A stretch of 64,000 nt of DNA from positions 62,001 through 126,000 of the forward strand of contig CAJYPK010000004.1 in assembly GCA_913776615.1 (NCBI GenBank). Direction: 5' to 3'. The stretch comes from an uncultured Hymenobacter sp. (GTDB lineage Bacteria > Bacteroidota > Bacteroidia > Cytophagales > Hymenobacteraceae). The notes under the pieces were generated by a model, which was not told where the DNA came from, searched no databases, and worked only from the letters and a program-made list of their open reading frames with translations. A program made the position numbers and the translations under genes. Positions 43,869 through 53,255 of the stretch are shown here, in pieces. How positions within the stretch are numbered: position 1 is the stretch's first letter; the number at the start of each line of letters is the position of its first letter.

Positions 43869-45353
43869 ATGAAAAAATTACTTTTTCTTAGTGCGTCGAT
43901 GCTCTCGCTGGCAACATCTTGCGTGAGTTCATTGAGCGACAGCTATAATGTTAACCCCAAGAGCCCAACTAGCGCCCTGTCTTCTGGCTTCATCGCTAAT
44001 GCCGAGCGTACGCTAGCGCGCACCGTCGTCAGCTCTAGCGTCAACCTGAATCCCCTGCGTTTTTACGTGCAGTACTGGGTGGCAACTGACTACCCCACCG
44101 AATCGCGGTATGATCTCAATACCCGGGGCATTCCCGGCGCTTACTGGAACGCTCTCTATCGGGACTGCATTCGTGATCTGCGCGAAGCGAAAAATACTAT
44201 CCCAACGGATATTACCATCGCTTCTGCCAATAAGACCAATGCCTTGGCCGCCGTCGAAGTACTGGAGATCTATGCCTGGGCTACGCTAGTCGAGACTTTC
44301 GGTAACGTTCCTTACTCAGAAGCCCTCGACTTTAATAACTCCCAGCCTAAGTACGACGATCAAGTCAGTATTTATAATGACCTGATCAGCCGGCTGGACG
44401 TCGCTATTGGCAAATTCAATTCTTCGCTGCCGATTGGCACCGGGGCTAATGACTTGCTCTTCCCCAGCGCCAGCGGGAACACTACTCCGCAATGGATTAA
44501 GTTTGCTTACGCCCTCAAGTTGCGGATGGCGCTAATCATTGCAGATGCCAACGGCGGCAAGGCTAAAACTATGGCTGAAGCCACCGCGGGCAAGTTGCCT
44601 TCCTCCAGCTCGGATGCCGTAAAGCTCACGTTTGATAGCACTTTCCCGAATACCAATCCGCTGTACGAAGACCTCGTTCGCAGCAATCGGACTGACTTCG
44701 CCGCCTCCAGCATTTTCATTAAGTCGCTCCAGGGGACGGCAACTCAGAACACCGGGGTGGTAGATCCTCGCCTGAATGACTATTTCAATCCGGCAACGTC
44801 GAAAACTCTTGTCTCAGGCACTTACGCCGGTGGCACCGAAGGCACTACCAATGATAAAGAGCTCAACTCCTTACCCGGCTCTAAGCTTCAGGTGCAAACG
44901 CTGCCCGGGGTGCTTATATCTTATGCCCAGGTAGAATTTATGTTGGCCGAGGCGGTTGAGCGTGGCTTCGCAGTGGGCGGCACGGCGGCTTCCCATTATA
45001 ACGCTGGCGTTACAGCTTCCATCCTAGAGTGGGGAGGCACTACCGCAGAAGCTGATTCTTATTTGTCTCAGCCCAATGTGGCCTATTCGACCGCGCCGGG
45101 TGATTACAAACAGAAAATTGGCTACCAGCTCTGGCTGGCGCTGTACAACCAACCCAGCGAATCGTGGACGCAGTGGCGCCGCCTCGACTACCCGCAGCTT
45201 CCGCTGGCAACCAATGCCATCTATTCGGTTATTCCCCGTCGCTTTTTGTACCCGACTGTTGAGCAAAACCTGAACAACGCCAATAACGCGCAAGCCGCCA
45301 CCGCAATAGGAGGCGACAACGTTGCTACCAAGCTTTTCTGGGATAAGTATTAA
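43869..45353 (+). CDS. SusD-like (SusD_2 type) lipoprotein (pair 2)
   Basis: A 494-residue lipoprotein with lipobox LATSC (Cys18). YNVNPKSPTSALSSGFIANAERTLAR and LRFYVQYWVATDYPTESRYDL mark the second SusD subfamily (SusD_2), and VLEIYAWATLVETFGNVPYSEAL is the conserved TPR-like core. The C-terminal QLWLALYNQPSESWTQWRRL repeats in pair 3 (KWIALYNQPSQAWTEWRRL), showing common origin. It forms the lid of the preceding SusC barrel. It ends in a very strong terminator. Confidence 0.94.
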   Translation: MKKLLFLSASMLSLATSCVSSLSDSYNVNPKSPTSALSSGFIANAERTLARTVVSSSVNLNPLRFYVQYWVATDYPTESRYDLNTRGIPGAYWNALYRDCIRDLREAKNTIPTDITIASANKTNALAAVEVLEIYAWATLVETFGNVPYSEALDFNNSQPKYDDQVSIYNDLISRLDVAIGKFNSSLPIGTGANDLLFPSASGNTTPQWIKFAYALKLRMALIIADANGGKAKTMAEATAGKLPSSSSDAVKLTFDSTFPNTNPLYEDLVRSNRTDFAASSIFIKSLQGTATQNTGVVDPRLNDYFNPATSKTLVSGTYAGGTEGTTNDKELNSLPGSKLQVQTLPGVLISYAQVEFMLAEAVERGFAVGGTAASHYNAGVTASILEWGGTTAEADSYLSQPNVAYSTAPGDYKQKIGYQLWLALYNQPSESWTQWRRLDYPQLPLATNAIYSVIPRRFLYPTVEQNLNNANNAQAATAIGGDNVATKLFWDKY

Positions 45354-45362
45354 GTATTCATC

Positions 45363-45412
45363 CGCCAAATAAAAAGGCTGCCAGTGAAAACTGGCAGCCT
45401 TTTTATTTGGCG
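45363..45412 (+). terminator. Strong intrinsic terminator after pair 2
   Basis: A stem of about 22 bp (CGCCAAATAAAAAGGCTGCC on the left arm) with loop GAAA ends in TTTTTATTTGG. It closes the pair 2 operon and may work on both strands. Confidence 0.92.
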
Positions 45413-45722
45413 TTTACTAGACTAACAGATAGCAAGCAATAGCCTCTCTATCAAAAAATAATCGAACAGTAGCAGAGACTGCAGGGCGTCATGTTGGCTA
45501 GCTGTGGATCACCACGCACAAGCCGACCGTATTATATCGCTGCAACTGCACTAGAGAGACTATACTCTGCTTTTTGCACGCGCCCGTGGGGCATACTAGC
45601 GCGCATGCACGATGGCCGAATTCGACCCAGCCTTTTGTCACACAGTAGGTGAGCAATGGACCGACCAGCACTTACTGCATATGCACTGACGCCTCGCTTC
45701 TGTGAAGCGGCAGCATCTATCA
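45413..45722. other. 310-base intergenic stretch, nothing recognised
   Basis: The stretch lies between the two convergent SusD operons. It holds no convincing frame longer than about 60 codons, no tRNA and no repeat seen elsewhere in the window. A GCGCGC-rich palindromic patch is at about 45580-45605. Confidence 0.4.
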
Positions 45723-45757
45723 AAAAAAAGGAGCTGCTTAATAAGCAGCTCCTTTTA
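45723..45757 (-). terminator. Intrinsic terminator after pair 3
   Basis: AAAAGGAGCTGCTT and AAGCAGCTCCTTTT pair around a 3-base loop, with an A8 run on the left. On the minus strand the hairpin is followed by T8, 20 bases past the SusD stop. Confidence 0.9.
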
Positions 45758-45776
45758 CAGTCACAAGAACTAAGGA

Positions 45777-47243
45777 TTAGTTTTTATCCCAGAAAATCTT
45801 GGTCGAAACTACGTCGCCGCCAATTGCCGTTGCAGCATCTTTGCGGTTGGCTTCGTTCAGGTTCTGTTCGCTGTTCGGGTAGAAGTAGCGCAACGGAATA
45901 GCCGAGTTTTGGTAGGTCACAGCCGGCGGTTGCAGCTTGGGGTAATCGAGGCGGCGCCACTCCGTCCAAGCCTGGGAAGGCTGGTTGTAGAGAGCAATCC
46001 ATTTTTGAGTCCCGATTTTTTGCTTAAAGTCACCCGCTGCGGTGGCGTAAGCCACACTGGGCTGAGCCAAATAGGCCGCCGCATCTACGCTCGGATTGCC
46101 CACACCAGCCGTGTTTTCCCAGTAGGTGATGGAAGCCGTAACAGCGTTGTTGTACAAGGTAGCGGCAGAGCTGCCAACGTTGATGCCACGAGCGGCAGCC
46201 TCAGCCAGCAAGAACTGCACTTCGTAGTAGGACATGAACATTGCGGGAAGGGTCGGGTTCCGCAATACCACGCCAGGATTCGACCACAAGCTGTAGTTGG
46301 TGCTAGGCCCGTACGGCGCTCCTGCGTACGTAGAAGAAGTACCGTCTACCGGTTGAAAGTAAATCGGCAACCGGGGGTCGCTCGTGGGCAACAGCTGGTT
46401 GTCAATGAATACGTTCGTACCAACAAAGTCGTAGCGACCGCTCTGCACCAAATCCTCATAAAGCGGATTGGTATTGGGGTTGGTAGACTGAAACGCTAGT
46501 TGAGCGGCTTGGCTATTCGATTGAAATACATCGGGAGCAGCCTGCTGAACCAAGGTAGCGGCCCGGCCCGGGTCTACATCGTAGGTCGTCATGGCCAAGC
46601 GGAGCTTGAGCGAGCTGGCGTATCTGATCCAGCTCGAAACGTTGCCACCGTAGATAAGGTCGGCCGAACCCAGGGTGCCAGCGCCAGAATTTGCTTTAAG
46701 CGCGGCGATGTCGGCATCAAGACGCTTGAGCAAATCCGTATACACCGTAGCGGCACTCTCGTACGTCGGCGTTTTGTTGTTTATATCCAACGCCTGGGAG
46801 TAAGGCACATTCCCGAAGGTATCCACCAGATTGTGCCAAGCGTGCACAGCTAGCACATCCACGCAAGCCAGCTGATTGGCTTTGGTACCAGCGTCGATAA
46901 CAACGTCTGCCGAAATTAGGCGCTTTGCCTCGTTGAGGTTACCAAGCGCGCCTTGGTAGTAGGCATTCCAGACGTTATCCGGAATAGTACGGTTGGCCAG
47001 GTTGTAAGTGGCCTCGTCGTTGTAGGTCGTCTCCGTCCAATACTGCACCAGCAGCCGGGTAATAAAACCATTTACGTTGGTGCTGCTCAGCGAGCGAGCC
47101 AGGCTACGCTCGGCCGAGGTAACCAGGTACACCCCAGGCACCGAGCCCTGACCCGGATTTTTCAGGTCAGTGTTAGGCAATGTTTTGGCGCAGGACGAGG
47201 CCAATAACAACGCCGGGATGGCTAGAATTAAAGATTTATTCAT
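45777..47243 (-). CDS. SusD-like (SusD_2 type) lipoprotein (pair 3)
   Basis: A 488-residue lipoprotein with lipobox LLASSC (Cys18). Conserved blocks are AERSLARSLSSTNVN, LLVQYWTETTYNDEATYNL, VLAVHAWHNLVDTFGNVPYS and KWIALYNQPSQAWTEWRRLDYP. It is paralogous to the pair 2 SusD at 43869. The gene follows its SusC partner by 18 bases, which makes one operon. It probably binds the same kind of ligand as pair 2. No enzymes that would reveal the ligand are adjacent. Confidence 0.94.
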   Translation of the reverse strand: MNKSLILAIPALLLASSCAKTLPNTDLKNPGQGSVPGVYLVTSAERSLARSLSSTNVNGFITRLLVQYWTETTYNDEATYNLANRTIPDNVWNAYYQGALGNLNEAKRLISADVVIDAGTKANQLACVDVLAVHAWHNLVDTFGNVPYSQALDINNKTPTYESAATVYTDLLKRLDADIAALKANSGAGTLGSADLIYGGNVSSWIRYASSLKLRLAMTTYDVDPGRAATLVQQAAPDVFQSNSQAAQLAFQSTNPNTNPLYEDLVQSGRYDFVGTNVFIDNQLLPTSDPRLPIYFQPVDGTSSTYAGAPYGPSTNYSLWSNPGVVLRNPTLPAMFMSYYEVQFLLAEAAARGINVGSSAATLYNNAVTASITYWENTAGVGNPSVDAAAYLAQPSVAYATAAGDFKQKIGTQKWIALYNQPSQAWTEWRRLDYPKLQPPAVTYQNSAIPLRYFYPNSEQNLNEANRKDAATAIGGDVVSTKIFWDKN

Positions 47244-47261
47244 ATTAGATAGTAAGGAAGA

Positions 47262-50200
47262 TTAAAAGCTGAGACGAATGTTAGCTCCTATCGTGCGCAT
47301 TGCGGGGTAAGATCCCGACTGGAAACCCTGGCCAGCAAGACCGTTGCTGCCACCGCTCGCCAGTCCACCACCACCGGTAGCCAGGTCTTCGGGGTCGGCG
47401 TCGGGCAGGTTCTTGTGGATAATCCACAGGTTCCGGCCAACGATAGAGAAGTCAATGCCTTTAACAGCGATTTTGCTGAGCAGGGTGCTCGGCAGAGCAA
47501 ACGTCAGAGACACTTCCCGAAGTTTCACGAAGCTGGCATCGTATACAAACCCGGCGTTCGGGTTACGCACGTAGCCGTATACACCGTAGTCGGCGTTGTT
47601 AACGCGGGTCGTGTTGGGGGTACCATCAGCCTTTACGCCGGGCTGGATAATGCCGCCGCCGGTGGCCAGGGTGTTGCGCGAGGGGTTGCCCAGGTCGTTG
47701 TTGCCAGCCGTTTCGGCAGCCAGGCCGGTAGCCAGGCCATAGGCACGGTCAAGCGAGTAGATCTGTCCACCGGTGCGCATGTCAATCAGGAAGCGCAGCG
47801 ACACCGCCTTGTAGGTGAACGTGTTGGTGATACCCGAGCGCCAGCGCGGGTTGATGTTACCGATGTTGAAGTTAGAGGTCGTCGTTTGCAGGTATTGCCC
47901 ATTGGCACCTACCGTGCGCTGACCGTTCGTGTAGATGTAGTCGGTACCGCGCAACTCCCCTACGGGCCGTCCTACGGTTGCATTCAGCGATACCCCTTGC
48001 TGATACGAAGCGAGCTGGAGGTTATCGAAGCCTTGGGGCAGCGAGAGCAGGATGTTCTGGTTGTGGGTGAAGTTGGCGTTCACCGTCCACTTGAAGGCTT
48101 CGGTTTGTACCGGCGTAACGAAGGCGCCGATCTCAATCCCGCGGTTACGAATCTCGCCAGCGTTCACCACCTGATACAGGTAGCCAGTCGTGGCGGGTAC
48201 GTTCACAGAGAGAATCTGGTCAAACGAGTTTTGCTGGTACACCGTAGCGTCGAAACCGAAACGGTTCTGCATGAAGGCCGTTTCCAGACCAGCTTCATAG
48301 CTCCGGGTGCGCTCCGGCCGCAGGTTGGGGTTGTTGAGCGTGTTAGGCAGACGATACAACGGGCTGGTGCCAAACACCGGCTGCGACGTGTAAACGGGAT
48401 TTACTTGCAGCGGGCCAGCGAAGTTACCCACCTCCGCGTAGTTGGCACGAACCTTACCATAAGACAGCCACGGGGCTTTGTCTTTGAGCGTTTCCGAGAA
48501 TACGTAGCCCAGTGCTACCGAGGGATAGTAGTAGGTGTTGTTGGCAGCAGGCAGCGTTGAAGCCACGTCGCGGCGCACCGTCAGGTCCAGGAACAGCTGA
48601 TTTTTGAAGCCCAGCGTGGCGTTGGCGTAGATACCATCAACCCCGTAGTTGGTTTGCGTTTCGGGGAGCGACGGGATGGGCGTGGCGCTGTTATTGAGCG
48701 AGTAAAGCTTGGGAATAATCAATCCACCGTTAGTAGAGCCAAAGATGCTCGTCGAGCTAATGCGCAGCATGTTAGCACCGATCAAGCCGTTCAGCGAGAA
48801 GCTCGGCGACAGGTCAAACTTGAAATTGCCGATCAGGTCGTAGTTGAATTCGCGACGCGTAGCGTTGTAGCGGCTGTAGTAAGGCACGTAGGAAGCCTGC
48901 GTGCTACCTACGGCCGAGCGCTCTTCCTGGAGCTGGTCGTAGCTGTCACCCGTTACGCGACCCAGTACGTTAAACCAGTCGGCGAATTTGTAGGTAGCCA
49001 CTACGTTGCCGAATACGCGGTAGCGCGTGTCCTGCTCGTAGTTTTGGTAACGCACCCAGTAGGGGTTGTTCCAGTAGATAGCCGACAAGTTGCCGCCCGA
49101 AGGGTTGGAGAAGTTCCAGGTTACGTTGCCCTGGTTGATCCCGCTGGCCAGGTTGGAGGGATCTTGCCCCATATCGTAAGCCTCCTTCAACTGCTTGATG
49201 TCCACGTTCATCTGCCACCACTGACGGAAGTTGGTCATCAGGTTTTCGGAGCCGTAGCCCGTGCCATAGCGGCCGAGGCCACCCGTGCGGGAGAAGTTCA
49301 GGTTGGTGCTGACGGTCAGCTTAGGCGTCACGTTGAGCGTACCGGCGAAGTTGAGCTGGTCTTTACGAACACTGCTGTTCGGGATATACCCTTTGTCGTT
49401 GTTGTCGGTGAAGCCGATCTTGAACGTACCGCGCTCGTCACCACCGTCCACGAATACGCTGTTCAGCGTCGAAACGGCCGTCTGGAAGAAAGTGCTCGGG
49501 TCATTAGCCGCCGCAACCCACGGCGTCGTTTTGCCAAAATTGGCCATGCCCGGTACGTAGGAATCCCACTGGCGTACCAGCAGGTTCGGGTCGAAGGCAG
49601 CACCGTAGGAGGCGTCTTCGTAAGTAGGTACAACCAAGTTGCCGCTACCGTCCACATCGAAGCGGCTGTTGAGGTTCGGGTTGGTGCTGGTGTTCGAGTA
49701 ATAGCGACCGTAGCCGGCACCGTACTGCTTTTGATAATGCATGAAGGTGCTCATGTCAGCACGCCCAACCGTAGTGGTCGAGTTAACCGTTACCCCCAGG
49801 CCCGACTTGCGGCCCTTCTTGGTCGTAATCAAGATAACGCCCTGCGCTCCACGCGAACCGTAAAGGGCAGTGGCCGCCGAACCTTTCAGTACGGTCACGG
49901 CAGCGATGTCGTCGGGGTTCACGTCCGAAGCCGAGTTACCGTAGTCGTAGCCAGTAGCCGAGCCACCGCCGGTGCTGGTGTTACTGTTGCTAATCGGCAC
50001 CCCGTCTACCACGAACAGCGCCGAGTTGTTACCACCCAGCGACTTAACCCCACGAATAACTACGTTGCTGGAGCCGCCCAGCGTGTTGCTTTGAGCAATG
50101 TCCAAACCGGCTACTTTGCCCGATAGACCCTTTACTGGGTCCGGGTTGCGGGCTTGCGTTACTTCGCTACCCTCGATCTGGGTGGCGGCGAAAGCCAGTT

Positions 50201-50558
50201 GGTTGCGATTCCGCTCCACGCCCAGAGCCGTCACCACTACCTCATTGAGTTGCTTGGCGTCGGTGGCCAAGGCCGCCGATAGTGTATTGCCGCTCGTGAT
50301 GGCCAACTCCTGCGAAGTATAGCCCACAAAGCTAAAAACCAGTGCCTTGGCCGTCGAAGGCACACTTAATGAATAGACACCATCCGAATTGGTAGAGGTG
50401 CCGATTGTCGGGGCATCTTTTACGATTACGGTCACGCCGGGCAGGCCTTGGCCTGTACTACGGTCCGTAATCTTACCCGAGATGGTTCGGTCTTGTGCCC
50501 AAGCCTGCTGGCAGAAACCAGCAAGAAGTAGGATGACCCAAAATAAGTGTTTTCTCAT
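47262..50558 (-). CDS. SusC/RagA-family TonB-dependent transporter (pair 3)
   Basis: A 1098-residue transporter with signal peptide MRKHLFWVILLLAGFCQQAWAQ. After the carboxypeptidase-like domain (ISGKITDRSTGQGLPGVTVI) the plug begins NEVVVTALGVERNRNQL and contains FVVDGVPISNSN and SAATALYGSRGAQGVILITT. The barrel ends MRTIGANIRLSF. Its resemblance to the pair 2 SusC is strong over the full length, so pairs 2 and 3 form an inverted paralogous array. The upstream 270 bases are AT-rich and should hold the promoter, which I could not place. Confidence 0.96.
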   Translation of the reverse strand: MRKHLFWVILLLAGFCQQAWAQDRTISGKITDRSTGQGLPGVTVIVKDAPTIGTSTNSDGVYSLSVPSTAKALVFSFVGYTSQELAITSGNTLSAALATDAKQLNEVVVTALGVERNRNQLAFAATQIEGSEVTQARNPDPVKGLSGKVAGLDIAQSNTLGGSSNVVIRGVKSLGGNNSALFVVDGVPISNSNTSTGGGSATGYDYGNSASDVNPDDIAAVTVLKGSAATALYGSRGAQGVILITTKKGRKSGLGVTVNSTTTVGRADMSTFMHYQKQYGAGYGRYYSNTSTNPNLNSRFDVDGSGNLVVPTYEDASYGAAFDPNLLVRQWDSYVPGMANFGKTTPWVAAANDPSTFFQTAVSTLNSVFVDGGDERGTFKIGFTDNNDKGYIPNSSVRKDQLNFAGTLNVTPKLTVSTNLNFSRTGGLGRYGTGYGSENLMTNFRQWWQMNVDIKQLKEAYDMGQDPSNLASGINQGNVTWNFSNPSGGNLSAIYWNNPYWVRYQNYEQDTRYRVFGNVVATYKFADWFNVLGRVTGDSYDQLQEERSAVGSTQASYVPYYSRYNATRREFNYDLIGNFKFDLSPSFSLNGLIGANMLRISSTSIFGSTNGGLIIPKLYSLNNSATPIPSLPETQTNYGVDGIYANATLGFKNQLFLDLTVRRDVASTLPAANNTYYYPSVALGYVFSETLKDKAPWLSYGKVRANYAEVGNFAGPLQVNPVYTSQPVFGTSPLYRLPNTLNNPNLRPERTRSYEAGLETAFMQNRFGFDATVYQQNSFDQILSVNVPATTGYLYQVVNAGEIRNRGIEIGAFVTPVQTEAFKWTVNANFTHNQNILLSLPQGFDNLQLASYQQGVSLNATVGRPVGELRGTDYIYTNGQRTVGANGQYLQTTTSNFNIGNINPRWRSGITNTFTYKAVSLRFLIDMRTGGQIYSLDRAYGLATGLAAETAGNNDLGNPSRNTLATGGGIIQPGVKADGTPNTTRVNNADYGVYGYVRNPNAGFVYDASFVKLREVSLTFALPSTLLSKIAVKGIDFSIVGRNLWIIHKNLPDADPEDLATGGGGLASGGSNGLAGQGFQSGSYPAMRTIGANIRLSF

Positions 50559-50743
50559 GGTGGATGTTGGTTTGCTGACTACTTAAAAAAATGTGGGTTA
50601 TGAACGGATGCAGCAAGTATAAGCAAAAAGCGGAAACCTCAGCTCATCACCAGATTAGCAAACGATGAAGTATTGGTTTAGCTCATACCTTAATAGGTAA
50701 CTTTTTAGTCAAATTATCAACTAGTTAAACCTCTAACATTATT

Positions 50744-50813
50744 GAAAAAATAAGAGCCTGGGGTCAGATAAAATAGCGAACATTTGTTCGTTAGTTTATC
50801 CGACCCCAGGCTC
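50744..50813 (-). terminator. Long hairpin terminator of prfB
   Basis: GAGCCTGGGGTC (50754-50765) pairs with GACCCCAGGCTC (50802-50813), and the inner GATAAA/TTTATC and CGAAC/GTTCG also pair around ATTT. On the minus strand it is followed by TTATTTTTTC. Confidence 0.88.
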
Positions 50814-50829
50814 GCAGGGCCACTCCGGG

Positions 50830-51907
50830 CTAATTCTGCATCAGATAGCCCTTAATGTATTCATCTAAGTCTCCGTCTAATACGTTCTGCACATCAGTGC
50901 GCTCGATGCCCGTGCGCAAGTCCTTAATAAGCTTGTAGGGGTGCAGCACGTAGTTGCGGATTTGGGAGCCGAAATCAATCCGCTTCTTACTGGCCTCAAC
51001 CTTATCGCGCTCGGCGTTGCGCTTGTCCAGCTCCTGCTGGTACAGGCGCGACTTGAGCATGCGCAGCGCGTGCTCCTTATTCATGAGCTGGGAGCGCTCG
51101 ATCTGAACGGCGATGATGATGCCGCTCGGCGCGTGGGTAAGACGCACGGCGGTTTCAACTTTATTCACGTTTTGACCACCCGCGCCGCCCGCCCGGAAGG
51201 TATCCCAGGAAATGTCGGCGGGGTTGATTTCGATGTTAATCGTCTCATCGACTACCGGATAAGCGAAAACGGAGGCAAATGAAGTATGCCGCCGCCCACT
51301 GCTGTCGAAAGGCGAGATGCGCACGAGACGGTGAACGCCAATCTCGCTTTTGAGGTAGCCGTAGGCAAACGGCCCATCGATCTCCAGCGAGGCTGATTTG
51401 ATACCGGCGCCCTCGCCGGGCTGGTAGCTCAGTTGCCGCACCGTAAACCCTTTGCTCTCCCCCCACATGATGTACATGCGCATGAGCATCTCGGCCCAGT
51501 CCTGGCTTTCAGTACCGCCGGCGCCGGGGTTGATGTCGATGATGGCGGGCAACTGGTCTTCTTCATCCGAGAGCATCCGCTTGAATTCCAACGCTTCTAG
51601 CTTCGCTTGGGCGGCGTCGTACTCGGCTTGAATTTCGGCTTCCGTAGCCTCGCCCTCCCGGTAGAAATCGTACAGCACGTCGGTATCGGCCACGGCCTGC
51701 TGCACGGCCTCGTAGTCATCGGTCCAGGTTTTAATGCTCTTGATTTCCTTGAGCTTGGCTTCAGCGGCTTTGGAATCGTCCCAAAAGTTGGGGGCCAGGG
51801 TTTCGGCTTCAGCCGCAGTTACTTGTTCTTTACGGGCATCGTAGTCAAAGATACCTCCTCAGGGCCTCGGCGCGGCCCCTCAAGTCCTTTATCTGGTCTT
51901 GAGTCAT
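50830..51907 (-). CDS. prfB: Peptide chain release factor 2, with programmed +1 frameshift
   Basis: RF2 reads UGA and UAA stop codons. The gene is in two frames. Frame A starts at ATG 51907 ([20 protein letters not shown]) and meets TGA at 51847-51845. A +1 shift at CTT TGA C joins frame B ([20 protein letters not shown]...), giving 358 residues, the normal RF2 length. [17 protein letters not shown] carries the SPF stop-recognition motif and [12 protein letters not shown] the GGQ hydrolysis motif. Without the shift only a 20-residue peptide is made, so low RF2 raises its own synthesis. A frame-B Met at 51705 would miss the first 67 residues. Confidence 0.97.
51844..51859 (-). promoter_or_regulatory. 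prfB: prfB programmed frameshift signal
   Basis: On the minus strand the site reads AGGAGGTATCTTTGAC: an internal Shine-Dalgarno (AGGAGG) three bases before the slippery CTT, then TGA C. This is the same layout as the E. coli prfB site. Confidence 0.96.
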
Positions 51908-51917
51908 ATAGCAAAAC

Positions 51918-52063
51918 GGTGCGGGGTGAACGGGTGAGTGAGCGTGTTCACGGGGCAAAGGTCGAACAAAAAAGGCCAGCCGGGGATTCCGGCTGGCCCT
52001 GCTCGTGGAGCCGAGACGCTACTGAATAAGTAGCTCACCAGCTCACTCCTCTCTATTTCACCC
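51918..52063. repeat. Short GGTGAG/CTCACC repeats and ilvE terminator region
   Basis: The plus strand has GGGTGAACGGGTGAGTGAG near 51927 and the complementary CTCACCAGCTCACTCC near 52034-52049, similar in style to the GTGAAAT repeats elsewhere. The ilvE terminator lies between them. Confidence 0.45.
51968..51998 (-). terminator. Intrinsic terminator of ilvE
   Basis: GGCCAGCCGG (51974-51983) pairs with CCGGCTGGCC (51989-51998); on the minus strand T6 follows. Confidence 0.88.
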
Positions 52064-53128
52064 CTACACGGCGACCATCCAGCTGTGCGGGTCGGGGGCG
52101 TGGCCGGTGCGGATTGCCTCCAGGGCCGCCCCTACCCTACGGGCAAAGGAGTCGTCGGCCAGGGCGGGCAGGTCGTAGTCGTGGCTCTCGTGGCCGATGG
52201 TAGCAATGGCGGCAATAGTTGCGGCGGTACCTACGCCAAAAGCCTCCGTGAGACGCCCCTCCTGAATGGCGGCCACTACCTCGCGGCTCGACACGCGGCG
52301 CTCCTCCACCGGCATGCCCCAGTCGCGGGCCAGCTGGAGCACCGAGCGGCGCGTGATGCCGTCGAGGATGGAGGTCGAAAGCTCAGGGGTGATGAGCGTG
52401 CCGTCGATGACGAACATCACGTTCATGGCCCCCGACTCTTCTACGTACTGGTGCTCGGAGGCGTCGGTCCAGAGCAATTGGTGATAGCCTTCCTGCTGGG
52501 CCAGCTTGCTGGGCAGCATGGCCGCCCCGTAGTTACCGGCATTTTTGGCGTAGCCAGCCCCGCCGGGAGCGGCGCGCACGTATTTCTGCTCGAAGCGCAC
52601 GCGGACCGGCTTGTTGAAGAAGGCGGCCACCGGGCAGGTGATGATGCCGAAGTGGTAGGTTTCGGAGGGCCGCACGCCCAGGAAACCATCGGTGGCAAAC
52701 ATAAAGGGCCGGATGTAGAGCGAGCTACCGGCCGCGTTGGGTACCCAGCCGGCGTCGAGCTTTACCAGCTCGCGCAGGCCTTGCAGGTAGATGTCCTCGG
52801 GGATGGTGGGCATGGCCATGCGCTCGGCCGAGGCATTGAGGCGGCGCCAGTTGTCGAGCGGGCGAAACAGGCCCACGCTGCCATCGGCCTGGCGATATGC
52901 CTTGGCCCCTTCAAAAATGGCTTGGCCGTAGTGCAGGGCCGAGTTGGCGGGGCTTACCGAGAGGGGGCCGTAGGGCACGATGCGCGGCTGCTGCCACGCG
53001 CCCCCGATATATTCAACGGCCAGCATGTGGTCGGCGAAGGACTTGCCAAATTCCAGATTAGCCAAATCCAGCTCGGCGAGGCGCGAGGTGGCGGCGGGCT
53101 GCACGTCAATAGTCAGAGTATCAAGCAT
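52064..53128 (-). CDS. ilvE: Branched-chain amino acid aminotransferase
   Basis: A 354-residue PLP-dependent class IV aminotransferase. It makes the last step of leucine, isoleucine and valine synthesis and the first of their breakdown. ALHYGQAIFEGAKAYR, SLYIRPFMFATDGFLGV, and YAKNAGNYGAAMLPSKLAQ (with the PLP Lys) are the fingerprint of the longer (eukaryote-like) BCAT group found in Bacteroidota. YVEESGAMNVMFV and the C-terminal EAFGVGTAATIAAI are standard. The gene is monocistronic with its own terminator. No other branched-chain genes are nearby. Confidence 0.96.
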   Translation of the reverse strand: MLDTLTIDVQPAATSRLAELDLANLEFGKSFADHMLAVEYIGGAWQQPRIVPYGPLSVSPANSALHYGQAIFEGAKAYRQADGSVGLFRPLDNWRRLNASAERMAMPTIPEDIYLQGLRELVKLDAGWVPNAAGSSLYIRPFMFATDGFLGVRPSETYHFGIITCPVAAFFNKPVRVRFEQKYVRAAPGGAGYAKNAGNYGAAMLPSKLAQQEGYHQLLWTDASEHQYVEESGAMNVMFVIDGTLITPELSTSILDGITRRSVLQLARDWGMPVEERRVSSREVVAAIQEGRLTEAFGVGTAATIAAIATIGHESHDYDLPALADDSFARRVGAALEAIRTGHAPDPHSWMVAV

Positions 53129-53255
53129 CGGAAGTAAATCGAAGAACGCGGCGCGCTTGAATAGGGCGTCGGCTGGTGGGAAAGGTAGTATAAGGGACCG
53201 GCAAACCGGCTAAATGTTGCATCGCCGGCCGGCTGGGGCGGTGAGTGGCAGCCCG

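Noticed and set aside
48654..50126. 490-residue plus-strand frame
   Set aside because: Antisense to the SusC of pair 3, which has a complete plug and barrel.
50830..51705. prfB as a 291-residue gene without frameshift
   Set aside because: It would lack the first 67 residues of RF2. The CTT TGA C site with AGGAGG shows the full gene starts at 51907.
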